From contig JAGTXZ010000005.1 of the NCBI GenBank assembly GCA_018398575.1, positions 310,001 through 374,000 of the forward strand: a stretch of DNA of 64,000 nucleotides, in the 5' to 3' direction. The stretch is from Ampelomyces quisqualis. Lineage: Eukaryota; Ascomycota; Dothideomycetes; Pleosporales; Phaeosphaeriaceae. The notes under the pieces were generated by a model. That model made no database searches. It was not told the origin of the DNA and saw nothing but the letters and a program-made list of their open reading frames with translations. This document shows, in pieces, positions 45,543 through 56,112 of this stretch (the stretch's first letter is position 1; every line of letters begins with the position of its first letter). The translations under genes were made by a program, and so were the position numbers.

Positions 45543-48269
45543 TCAATCATCATCCCTGCGATTACGCCTGGGAGGAGACCTCCGATTCCTCAACTCCGTC
45601 TCCATCAGCCTATGCAAAACTTGCTCCTCGTCTCGACGCAGCTCTACACCACTCCGCATAACCTCCCTCACATATTCCATCTCGTCATCCTCTGGCATGA
45701 TCCATTCCATGACGCGCTTGGATGGCCGTAGATGCTGAAGAGAGCGCCATGTACTTTTGAATTTGGCGAGCATTTCTTCGTACTCCCCCTCGGGTGTACT
45801 TTGGCTCGTGATTGCGCCCCCGGCCCCAATGCGCCAGACGTCCTCCTCCTCCTCGTTGTCCGAGGAGTCGATTTTGATCGCGGTACGGATCACGACGCTG
45901 AAGTCGCCGCCACCGCCGACGTCTAGATACCCTAGGACACCCGAGTAGATGCCGCGTCTGATGCCGTCTTCTTCTTTCATCAAAATTTCACATGAGCGTT
46001 TTTTCGGCGCACCGGTCATGCTGCCAGGTGGCAGGCTTTTGACAAAAGCCTCGAAGCCCAGGTACGGCACTTGTTGGTTCCCTGGTGCGATACCCTCTGC
46101 TGGCTCTTGCCATTCTTGGGGCGTGTTGGGCTTGCGAATGCCGCTGGGTACTGCGTCTACAACTGACACGAGCTGCCAGAGCGTCTCATACTCTTCCACC
46201 TCCATAAGTTGGCTAACACGTACGTTTTCAGAGCCATAGACACCGTGCAATTGATGTCGAGTGAGATCGACTATCATTAAGTTCTCCGCACGTTCTTTCG
46301 AAGACGATAATATAGCGTGCGCCATTTCCGGCGTCACTCCAGGCTTTTTCTGCACGGTGCCTTTGATTGGTCGGCATTGAGCTATCTGCGATCTATCCCA
46401 ACTCATATACCGTTCCGGTGACGAGCTGAGAATATGCACATTGTGCATTCGCATGTAGGCGCTGAATGGGGCAGGGTTTTGCCTAGTGAGACGTTGGTAA
46501 AGTGTCCACGAAAGCTTGTTATTCTCAGCTTGATTGCCCGCCAATGTAGTCTGTGTGCAAACATCGGTGCAGGTAGTGAGGCAGAGCTCGTAGCTTTGTC
46601 CATCGGATATGCCTTCCTGGCAGGAGCGAACTTTGTCGCAGTACTCCTCGGCGGTGACCATGGAAGGAGGATTTGAGAGGAGACTTTGGAACATTGCAAT
46701 CCTGTCTCTGGAAGGGTTTCTTTTGGTCCCTTTTACGACGGCAGCTGCTTCGTAGATCTTTTGTTGTGCTTCCTCGACCCAATTTTGGTCATGAGCTCCT
46801 CGAATGCTTTGGATGTATACCTTCTTAACCTGGTGATCGAAGACAATGCTTCGCGTGATATATGCAAAGCAAATATCTGGGTGATTCGATCCCCCCTCCA
46901 CTTTGATGTCGATCGTCTCCAGACCAGCTTCGTACGAAGCAAATCCCATGAGTCCTCCCCAAAATGGCGCCCAGGTGGAGCCTTGAGGTGGTTGCGAAGG
47001 TTGAAGGTTCTTCATGACCTCTCTAATGTACAGCCAGGGGTCGGTTACAGTCCATTCAGTATGCACCTCGTCATTACCGTCCCTCAGTTGCATCACTTTG
47101 CATCCAGCGTAGTAGTGTAAGCGCAGAGTTTCTCCCGGAATAACAAGACCGACAATACTGTATCTGCCAGTTCCGACGGCCATCGGTATGAGATTAGACT
47201 GCAGACACGATTCTAGGACAATGGCTTCGCGCCTTGGTACTTCGAACAACTTACAAACATCTGCGACGGTGAGTCTTCCGCTGCCGGTTGTGACACAATG
47301 CACAGTACTTGGTGGAAGATCGGGCAGGAGCTTTCCGTCACCATGAGAGACTAAAGATGCTAACTCATGGGGAGCAATAGTGTCGTTGTCGAGATGCGTG
47401 GAGAAAGATCTGCGCTGGCGGGTGGATTGTCGAGTCTCGCCGTACATGCCTAGCTCGCGACGAATATCGCTAAATGTAACAGTCGTCGATGAAGGCAATG
47501 TCAAGGATGTCTTCAGCGCCATGTGTCTGAACTTGCGCTTTCTATTCCACGCTTGAGTGTCTTCCCACCAATTCCGCATGAGACGACTGCCCTCGGCGTT
47601 GGTGCAGATGGATTCAGGATGGAATTGAACTCCCCAGAACGGCTTTTGTACGTGCCTCACGCCCATCAAGACAGCACCATTGCGCTCGCTGTCAAAGTCC
47701 CACGCCAAAGGTTCCAGATGTGGACAGCTGTCGGTTGAATCCCAAAGTTGCGCTGGATTTTGGACAGCTCGAGTTGTCTCAATCGGATGGTTCAGCTTTA
47801 CCTGCAGGGAATGGTATTGAGTCGCAAGTAATTTCTCGATGTTTCGAAATACGTTTTGACCTTTGTGCAGAACCGCAGATACGATGCCATGTTTCGGCTC
47901 GTTCAGCCTCTCGATATCGGCGCCGAATGCGAGACATAGTGACTGGAATCCAAGACATATACCCAACACTGGTAGTAGATCGTCGTCCTTGAGTTTCCAG
48001 AGCTGGTTCACTAGACCAACATCCTTCTCGCATTTTGCCCAGCCAGGTCCAGGCCCAGCGATGACCGCGTCAAAGTCCTTCAAATACTCCCGAAATGCTA
48101 CTGCATCTTTGTCGCTATCGCCAGTCCGGAAAGTAACATCGTCAATGAAGAGCTTCACAACATTAGCATCAACATTTTGTTCGACCAGAGCGACAATGTT
48201 GTTTGAAAAGGAGTCGTGGGCGTCCAAGAACAAAATCGCGGGTCGCCGAGTCAGAATCGCAGGCGCCAT
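45543..48269 (-). CDS. bifunctional para-aminobenzoate synthase (PabA-PabB fusion)
   Basis: Intronless, 908 codons, ATG at 48269. Residues 10-250 are a class I glutamine amidotransferase: DAHDSFSNN, AGPGPG, nucleophile Cys105 in GICLGFQ, and GVQFHPES with the catalytic His and Glu. Residues about 330-880 are the chorismate-binding PabB part: AYMRMHNVHILSSSPERY, CRPIKGT, ERAENLMIVDLTRHQL, LPPGSMTGAPKKRS, GVLGYLDVGGGGDFSVVIRT and the terminal IGAGGAITSQSTPEGEYEEM. The fused enzyme makes 4-amino-4-deoxychorismate, the PABA precursor for folate, in the cytosol; equivalent to yeast ABZ1 and Aspergillus pabaA. PIKGT (Lys) rather than PIAGT separates it from anthranilate synthase. Confidence 0.96.
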   Translation of the reverse strand: MAPAILTRRPAILFLDAHDSFSNNIVALVEQNVDANVVKLFIDDVTFRTGDSDKDAVAFREYLKDFDAVIAGPGPGWAKCEKDVGLVNQLWKLKDDDLLPVLGICLGFQSLCLAFGADIERLNEPKHGIVSAVLHKGQNVFRNIEKLLATQYHSLQVKLNHPIETTRAVQNPAQLWDSTDSCPHLEPLAWDFDSERNGAVLMGVRHVQKPFWGVQFHPESICTNAEGSRLMRNWWEDTQAWNRKRKFRHMALKTSLTLPSSTTVTFSDIRRELGMYGETRQSTRQRRSFSTHLDNDTIAPHELASLVSHGDGKLLPDLPPSTVHCVTTGSGRLTVADVCKLFEVPRREAIVLESCLQSNLIPMAVGTGRYSIVGLVIPGETLRLHYYAGCKVMQLRDGNDEVHTEWTVTDPWLYIREVMKNLQPSQPPQGSTWAPFWGGLMGFASYEAGLETIDIKVEGGSNHPDICFAYITRSIVFDHQVKKVYIQSIRGAHDQNWVEEAQQKIYEAAAVVKGTKRNPSRDRIAMFQSLLSNPPSMVTAEEYCDKVRSCQEGISDGQSYELCLTTCTDVCTQTTLAGNQAENNKLSWTLYQRLTRQNPAPFSAYMRMHNVHILSSSPERYMSWDRSQIAQCRPIKGTVQKKPGVTPEMAHAILSSSKERAENLMIVDLTRHQLHGVYGSENVRVSQLMEVEEYETLWQLVSVVDAVPSGIRKPNTPQEWQEPAEGIAPGNQQVPYLGFEAFVKSLPPGSMTGAPKKRSCEILMKEEDGIRRGIYSGVLGYLDVGGGGDFSVVIRTAIKIDSSDNEEEEDVWRIGAGGAITSQSTPEGEYEEMLAKFKSTWRSLQHLRPSKRVMEWIMPEDDEMEYVREVMRSGVELRRDEEQVLHRLMETELRNRRSPPRRNRRDDD

Positions 48270-48973
48270 CGTCAGAGAGCCGGAGTCCCACAGAAGTCAA
48301 AATGAGGGAGTCTAATAGCCTCTTGATGGCGTCAGAAGGTCTATGGATAGCCTGCAAGGATGATGCTGGGTCCGGAAGTGTTTCTTGTCGTTGTCGACTA
48401 CCTAAGAAAAAGTCGGATTGTTCCTGTAGGGCTGAATCGCCGAGATCGCCGCAACAAGACCTTGAAGTATCCGGATAAAGGCCGAGAGATGATGGTACAT
48501 CACAAACACAGAGAGGGTGCACAGAAGTGTTTAAAAGGAGTGGTGGAAAACGAAGGAAGAGAGTAAGTTGAGGTTTCGTTATTACAAAAATGACTGTCAT
48601 GACGATGAGCGAGGGCAATGCTTTATCGCGACGCCGTAGGGTCCGAGGCTAGACCCTGAAAGGATTCGGCAAGCCTAGCCCGAGCCAAACCTCCCCGATG
48701 AGTACGGAGTAAAGATGCTCATCCAGTGATCCGTTTCGGTGTCAAACGAATTTTATTTGCCCCTTCCTGTCGTCCCAACGCAGGATTGACATTGTCACAC
48801 TCAGGACCCGAGTCATGCCGGTCATTGGTCGTGCATGTATTAGAATCCAGTCGCCTGGTATATATCCATTGCCATTCACCATCAGTTCATACTCATGATC
48901 TCGTGATGGTTTGGCCTGTAGCCGAGCCGGAGCGCAGTCTCTCGCTCTGAATTGGACGTGGGCTTGCTGCCTC
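48270..48973. other. intergenic, no gene seen
   Basis: Upstream of the PABA synthase gene and downstream of the MFS gene. Contains a TACGGAGTA motif at 48703-48711; nothing else noticed. Confidence 0.45.
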
Positions 48974-50454
48974 TTAGGAACGATTGGTAGACTCGCCGTG
49001 TGTCTCGCCGCTCGGCGGTTGTACTCTGTTACCGAAGAATGCCAAAAGCATCAAGTCATATGCAGCTTTTAGAGACCCAGCAACAACAAATGCCACCCAG
49101 AAATGATCGCGGCCAGCCAGAATGCCCGTGAGTGAGGGACCTGAGCTCTGCCCCAGTGTCTTCAGAATATTGACAACGCCCATAACTGCGGTCCGTTCTT
49201 CTGGAAGCACAATGAGAGACAAGAATGCTGATCTCGGGGCTTGGTCCATTGAGTTTAGTACTGATCTACCCACGAGTAGACATATCGTCAACGGCAGCCC
49301 CGAGGGTAGAGGCAGTAAGCCTAGGAAGATCGAACTCGGTAGATGAGTTGCGACCATTGCTTGGATCAAGCCCAAGCGTTTAGCTAGAGATGCAGCGAAG
49401 ACTGTGCCAATGGTAGAGACGAACCTTTGTTGATGTTAGTGAAATGGGGTTCGAAATCTGACAGCGTAGCATAGTACCAAGTTGCCGACATGATTCCTCC
49501 AAGTTTGCCTTTAGGAAGATGGAATTTCCTCTCCATGAAGTAGTTGATCAAGGAGAATGGGACCATACCGCTCCCCAGCGAATCAAAGAAGAACAGACTG
49601 CAGAGCTTGTATAGAACACCACGACTTGGCTTCGAAATGGTGCTGAATGAGCCCCACAGCTTCTTAGAGGATTTGGTCGGCGCGATAGGCTGCACGCTAG
49701 CATCACCAGTCTCTGGAGAGTTGGCACCGTTTAGCAGAGGTTCTGTTTCCCCGTTGGATTGTGGTTGATTTGACTTGTGGTCGGCGTGTTCGCAATGACG
49801 GCTAAGAAGCAAGGTCATAACAGCTTTGACACCTCCCACGCCGGTGTATATCCAGAAAATGGCGCGATATGCGTCCAGATCCGTCCAGCCCGGTTTGGCC
49901 TGTAAGTGATCAACTGCCTGACCACTAACTGCCAGGCCTGTCGATGTGCCCAATACAGCCAGCACCACGTACCACGTGTAGACGTCAGAACGTTGCGCTT
50001 CAGGCACCAAGTGTGCCAATGTTGACTCTTCTACGGCTCTGAAAGGACCGATCTCGTTGCCGCTTGGGCTGACCACGCCGATGATCGCGGCCATCAGGAG
50101 TGCGATGTAGTTGCTCGTCGTCGCGAAAACCGCACCCGACGCGGCCATGGCAATTGCCCCGAACAACAATATTGTCCTGCGACCAATAGAGTCGGCAACA
50201 AGTGTGAGCAGAAGACTAACAAAGACATCTCCAAGCAGCGTCAGAGTCATAAAAAGACCAATTTGTTCGTCCGAGAAGCCGAGTTCCTGGAAGTAGAGCG
50301 CCAGAATGAGAGCAACTGCGCCGTAGGCAAACAATCGGATAAAGCGCGCTAGAATGAGAACATAGACATCCTTCCCAGCAGATCTCATCGTCGCGAGTCC
50401 CAGTTCGCCCGAGATCCAATGCACTGTCATGTAGAAACCATGTTGAAGAGGCAT
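48974..50454 (-). CDS. MFS transporter of unknown substrate
   Basis: Exons 50454-49478 and 49424-48974 give 475 residues. Two sets of hydrophobic helices flank a polar central loop (about residues 220-270, with PLLNGANSPETG). The MFS motif after helix 2 reads DSIGRRTILLFG. The second half has LCSLFFFDSLGSGMVPFSLINYF and LFVGRS-like LLVGRSVLNSMDQAPRSAF. It resembles uncharacterised fungal drug-H+ antiporter-like proteins; substrate and membrane are unknown. The first ATG with coding character is at 50454 (MPLQHGFYMT), but an extra 5' exon cannot be excluded because the frame stays open upstream. Confidence 0.85.
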
Positions 50455-51360
50455 AATCGAGTTGTGAGACTCGGATTCGGTGCTGCAGCCTTCGCCATAC
50501 GGGATGTGATGATGATAGTGGTGGAGTGGAACAACACAGGAAGTCGAGAAACTCACTTTTTCCGGCACACATATGCGAACTCGGTGTCGGAATCGCACCA
50601 AAGAGACGTCTCTAAAGCCACACAGCCATGGTATGACGTTTTAGGAAGCCTGATGCCTAGCGAGGATCCGAGTGATACGTCAGCGCCATTGCTTATCCCG
50701 ACGAGGAAGGAGAGACAACGCGATCGTTTCGATTCAGTCTTGGGTGCGTGACTTTCTCAGCGCCGAGTAGTGGTGACTTTCTCAGCGCCGAGTAGTGGTG
50801 ACTTTCTCAGCGCCGAGTAGTGGTGCATTTCTCAGCGTCGAGTAGCGGTGCATTTCTTCAGTGCCCAAAAATTTCATACGGTTGTACTGTGTACGGCGAG
50901 TAAGCTATGTGACAGTCCACTCCGCAGACTTCAGAACAAGAGACCTCTTTTGCAAGCATAGTGGCTTGGACGGCGCTGTTGTTAGCTTTGAACGTAGTTC
51001 ACAACGAGCAACGGCAGAAGTATGTATGGAAAATATCATATGACCTATCTAACTCCTAGACAAAACAAAGAAACAGGGGTCCCGTGGACCCCGACCAATT
51101 TCTCATACGCACATTCCAGAAAATCCACTTGGTGCCTTGAGTAAGTACGGCTACGTCGCCATGTGCGTAGGACCGAGAGACGCGATGGGGTGGACATGAG
51201 GTGTGGCGAAATCGTTGAGAAGAAGCCATAGCCATAAACATGAGCATTAAGTTACCGTTACCAAAGTCGCAGATTCGGAACACAAACACCCACGCCGTAT
51301 ATTGCTCGTCTGGTTCACCGCTAGAATCTCCAACACTCTGCTATGCAACCTCGCATGTCT
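50455..51360. other. intergenic with 25-bp tandem repeats
   Basis: Holds the tandem array at 50751-50865 and otherwise only short frames. It separates the MFS gene start from the 3' end of YPT1. Confidence 0.5.
50751..50865. repeat. 25-bp tandem repeat, about 4.5 copies
   Basis: Units begin at 50751, 50776, 50801, 50826 and 50851, exactly 25 bp apart. The first three are identical; the fourth has three changes and the last is partial. Each contains CTCAGCGCCGAGTAG or a variant. Confidence 0.93.
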
Positions 51361-52299
51361 CTAGCAGCAGCCACCGCCGGAGCCGCTCTGCACGCCCTGT
51401 CCTTGACCGATCGGCACTGTTGGCTTGGTGTTGGCGGTTGTGGTTCCCATGCGCTCCTTGATCTGGCGGGCCATGGTAAGGAAGGCTTGTTCGACGTTGG
51501 TAGCGCTCTTTGCGGAGGTCTCGAGGAAAGGGATGCCGAGGCTGTCTGCAAACTCCTGTTGCCTTTGTCAGATGGCGCGATCGCTCATATTACCGTCGGA
51601 TGCGTACCTTTGCTACGGTGTATTCGACGACCTTCTTGTCCGCCATATCGGACTTGTTGCCAACCAGCAGCTTGTTGACGCCCTCGGTAGCGTATCGGTC
51701 AATCTCCTGCAGCCACTGCTTTACGTTGTTGAACGAGTCCATGTCGGTGACATCGTAGACGACGCAGATGCCGTGGGCGCCGCGGTAGTACGAGGATGTG
51801 ATGGTTCGGAAGCGCTCTTGGCCGGCGGTGTCCCACTGTGCTTTTTGTCAGCTGCCAAGTCGCCTGCTGTAACATCAGAGCGTACGTACGATCTGCAGCT
51901 TTACGGTCTTGCCATCGAGCTCGATGGTCCGGATTTTCTGGCACATGTTAGCCTCTCACAGGCCGCAGGCTGGTTGCACTTGGACGCACAAAGTCAACAC
52001 CGATCGTTGAGATGTAGCTCTCTGTGTATGTGTCGTCGGCGAAACGAAGCAGCAGGCAGGACTTTCCGACACCAGAGTCCCCGATGAGGAGGAGCTTGAA
52101 GAGGTAGTCGTATCTGCGGGGCGAAGGCGGTCAGTAAGGGCGTGCGATGACGGGCTGGGCAGCGCCAGACTACCAGATACCGCGTGGGACACTCTGCAGG
52201 CGTTCGAATTAGCAGCGTTCGTGGCATATATGCGATATCATGGTCGCTCGGGTCGTGGCGGTGGGCGTCGCAACAGGTTACGTACTACTCAGGATTCAT
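51361..52299 (-). CDS. YPT1: Rab1-family GTPase YPT1
   Basis: Five exons (52299-52289, 52113-51990, 51937-51890, 51835-51608, 51555-51361) give 201 residues. Sequence: [22 protein letters not shown] (P-loop), STIGVDFKIRTIEL (switch I and effector region of Rab1), WDTAGQERF (G3), NKSD (G4), ETSAKSA (G5), and a double-cysteine end GSGGGCC for geranylgeranylation. Ypt1/Rab1 controls ER-to-Golgi transport and autophagosome formation. The first exon is only 11 nt: the donor must be GA|GTAGTA so that the acceptor restores Glu-Tyr; a GTACGT site 3-4 nt further would create a stop. Strong orthology. Confidence 0.97.
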
Positions 52300-52876
52300 G
52301 CTGGGCGGCTACAAGAGAGGGTGCCAAAGGTGGGGATGGTGGATGTGTTGCTAGGTGGTAGCGGGGGTGTAGAGTCGGGGGGTATCGCGGGGAGCTGGGG
52401 TGGAGGGTGTTGAGTACAAAGGTTGATGGCCGTCGCCCTGGGGGTGCTGCTACAAGCTTGGCGCAGCCCCAATGGAGGGTCACAAGTTCGCCGTTGGTTC
52501 CGTTGCGCCCGACGAACATCACATTCACCATCGCTATCTGCTGCCTAGCTCGCTATGGCTAGGCAGCCTACATGCTGTCTGACGTGTGACTTGCGCTGTA
52601 CTTGTCTGCTGCCTTCCCCATACCAATGCAACACATCATGGATCGAGCAGAGCGAGCACTATCGGCACGTGATGTCAAAGCGACAGTCCACCGGCACCAT
52701 CTGCTGGCAGCGGGCAACGTGACCAAGGGGTGGAATGGAGAGTTTCATGTATTCGCAAGTGAGACACGCTTCTCTTGCGCCGTTTGCCGTGACGCTAACC
52801 CATCCTCCGACACAAAGAACCCACAGCCCGTTTCCCAGGTATCATACACACGTTAACCACAAAACATTGCTCACGA
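52300..52876. other. intergenic, no gene seen
   Basis: Promoter side of YPT1 and 3' side of GGC1. A plus-strand frame at 52602-52856 has no recognisable features. Confidence 0.45.
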
Positions 52877-54031
52877 TTACATTATCTTGCCAAACGCAGG
52901 GATGAGTGTCTGCGCAAGCCAGAAAGAGAAGACAAGCTTGGGGCCGGTCATGAGCAGCTTGGGCGTAAGACCTTTGAAGAACGAAGTGAACCCCTCGTTC
53001 TTCATCATGCCAGATACAATCCTGAAGCCGCTTTCAGGATTCTCGAAATTCCTGTTCTGAATGCGAGTCTTGATGACGTCGAGAGGTGCAGAGACGACCA
53101 GCGAGGCACTGGCACCGGCGATAGATGCAACGAAGTTCTGCGACCACGAAGCGGCGTTGTAGTCGGAGAGCTTATACAAGTATTCCTTGGCTGCGGCGGA
53201 TCCGCCGAACAGCTATTTCCAAGTCAGACGAAGGCCAACAGTCGGTGAGGTCAAGTAAACGTACTGCAAACGATCCAGGCGCATTGCGTGCGGCTGTCCA
53301 GCCCCAACCACGGTACAGGCCAAAGCCCTCATCAGCAATGATCCTAATTAACCCACGACCTCTGAAGGCTTCTGGGTTGGTCTGACGTTTGATCTTCAGT
53401 ACGTCTAGAGGCAACAAAACGATCTCACCGATTCCGATGATGGAACCCGCTGTTGCGTGCATGATTGCCTTGCCGTTGCCGTTGCCGAATGTGCGATCAA
53501 AGCTTCCGCCGTGGTTTGATGCCAGGTAGTCCCTGACGAAGGGCTGACCGCCATACTTGTATATACGTTGAAGGATCTAGCGTTGTCAGCTGCCGTAATC
53601 GCTTTCCAGCACTTCGACACATACTTTGTAGGCCGCAGCGTATCCGAGGCCGGGGAAAAGCGACAGGAATCGAGCGGGGACCGTGGCTGAGGCCTTTTCC
53701 CTAAAGACGACTTGGTTCAGGTGGGCTGCGGACTCAATCTGTGGTTGCAGTTAGACCCATTCGAGCATTCAGATTGTGTCGCTTGGTACCTTGCCAACAT
53801 TGCTCATCAATCGCTTCGCAGTAGTGTCGACGGGATGAAAGACCATGAGCTCGGCAATGCCGGCACATCCTTTGCTCGTTAGTCAGGTACATGGTCCCAT
53901 CCATAGAGAATTCTACCTGCGCCCAGCACTCTGGCTGTGGTGGACTCTTTCTTGTACACCTTCGCAGACGAACTTGTGCCGGCAGCGGCTTGCGCCACCT
54001 TTGCTGCAGCCTCTGTAGGTGATGGCGTCAT
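52877..54031 (-). CDS. GGC1: mitochondrial GTP/GDP carrier GGC1
   Basis: Exons 54031-53917, 53869-53790, 53738-53625, 53576-53265 and 53212-52877 give 318 residues. The three carrier repeats are visible: AELMVFHPVDTTAKRLMSN, IGEIVLLPLDVLKIKRQTNPEAF and LVVSAPLDVIKTRIQNRNF (each Px[DE]xx[KR]). LFPGLGYAAAYK, YKYGGQPFV, YRGWGWTAARNAPGSFALFGG and GLTPKLLMTGPKLVFSF follow the yeast Ggc1/Shm1 pattern closely. The carrier imports GTP into and exports GDP from the mitochondrial matrix across the inner membrane and affects iron homeostasis in yeast. The N-terminal 35 residues are Ala-rich and fungal-specific. Confidence 0.96.
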
Positions 54032-56112
54032 CGTGTGCGATTGTGCCAAATACGAAGGTTACAAGTTATACGAGTCAACAGTGAAGAACCACAAGCGCAG
54101 AGAAGGCGGGTTATCGATGGGCGACCAACGCGAACTGGTGATAAGATGTCATCCAACATATTTTTTTGAGTTATGGAGCTAAGGCTCACGCTAAGCATGG
54201 ATTCATCGGCTATCCGCCTTGCGTACACCTTAGCACCATTATTACACTAATGCTCCACCAACATCTCCATGTTCCATGCAGTCTCTTCTGTATTTGCTCT
54301 ATCCGCCACCGAATTCTTCTCCGGACGAATGCGGCATTGGTGCACCTCACGATTCTCCAGACACAGGGCTTCGGCCTGCTACCTTGCTCCATCACGAACA
54401 GCCAACATGGCAGATACGTTCATCGTTTCGTCCCGGATCTCCGGCGTCGCTCATTGAGCGCGATGTCTTGAGCGCTCGCTTGTTCGTAGACTTATTGTAC
54501 CCAGGATTCGCAGAACGATTTCTGTTGCGTGTTTTGGTCCACCCAAACAATGCTCGCAACTTGGTGGTATTATCGTTATGAGGTCGAGGTTCTGACCGTC
54601 ACATGATTGGGCGAATGTGTGAAGCACGAAGTCTACTCACTCAGCACTCTCGGTAGTCCCCACCCTCTCCAGTAGCAATCAATCCAAAGCGAGTCCAGCT
54701 TCATTCACCTACCTTGGGAAAACAATTCTGGCCCGAAGCACCGTGCCCAGACCTGTACTCCGAATAATCACCCAAATCATTGAAAAGTTCAACCGCCAGA
54801 GGTAAGCTCCGAATCGTGCGGGTTTGAAGCTGAATATTGGCCCCGACTGCGACTGCATAGCGACCAAGAGACAGATCATATTGATCCTCAGACAGCGGAT
54901 GGCAACACCTGCGAACTTCGTACCCGTCGCATATCCACTTTATCACGTACCAGAACCGGAAGCGCGATGTCTCTGAGCGAATCCGTCCTGATGCGCATGT
55001 TCACAAACTTTATCCATACCTATCCTGCCGTGTTCGGAATTGTACCTGCATACGCGCCTTGGCGCAGGAGAAGAAGAGCCTAGTTTTATTTATGGAGCTC
55101 CAAACATGTATACGGAGTATCTACTCCGCACAAACTGGAGAGCTGGCACGGCAGGAATCTCCGCGTGCTTTGACAAATTAGGTAGTTAAGCGCTGCCGAT
55201 CGCGGAGCCTGCCGTGACCTGAGATTCGAAAAATCTTTGGGCCAAGGACTTTTTCATCAAGGCAGTAATCTAGTCTCAGAGGGGAATTGATTGTACACCA
55301 GGCCCAAGCGACGGCGAGGCAGGGCAGGCTTGCTCGTCACCTCGTCACCTTTCGACATCGTGATCTCACCTAAATACTTACGATACAGTGTACGCCGATG
55401 TGAAATTGCGTGAGGCGGCCAAGATTCTTATGTAATGGGGAGATCGTAGCGATTCTAGACCTCTACGCCATGTGCTGCAAGCCAATTTCCTGACTGGGAG
55501 GGTTGCTTTTGCGGAGGGTTGCTTTTGTGGAGGTTTGGCCCTGCAGAGGTTACACCATATGGTGGCCTTGGCCTGGATCAGGTCCTACTGTGGTACCAGG
55601 GTCCAGGCATAAGTATTGTAGGGGGAGAATGAGGCTTCATAGATTGCAAGGTTTGAACTTTGGAGGCACGGGTTTTGCACGCGTTGTAGCCAATAGCAGA
55701 ACCTGCGTCCCTGTTCCCGAAACCATTGAATGAGATCCACACACACCTATGACCCACCTACAGGCATAAGTTATGCCTCCAGCCTGACACCCCAGTACGC
55801 TTAGTTCCACCATCTGCTCCCAGATCACAAAAAGCTGATCACGTTCTCTTGGTGATACCATCAGGCCCCACCAAACACGTTACAAGGCTAAAGGAACACT
55901 TGCTGTACAAGGAACCGCCCCACACGATAATTATATCTAGACATGGTTGATACAGGTTCGCCGACGACATTCCTGGGGCATAGTGACATTCGTACCACTA
56001 CTTCATTGTGTACTCCGTACACAATATACATGTTCCCGCAAATGTCTTCTTGTTCACATTCTTTAACTCCTCTCATTCATACTCTTTTCTGAATACTTCG
56101 CACACGCTCGCA
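54032..56112. other. 2.1 kb intergenic, gene-poor
   Basis: A minus frame at 54701-54946 (81 codons) is the only one with protein-like texture (EDQYDLSLGRYAVAVGANIQ) but has no known relatives. TACGGAGTA motifs occur at 55111-55119 and 56011-56019, the second about 95 bp before the next start codon. Confidence 0.45.

Noticed and set aside
54701..54946. 81-codon minus-strand frame
   Set aside because: Somewhat protein-like but no ATG context, splice or homology support.
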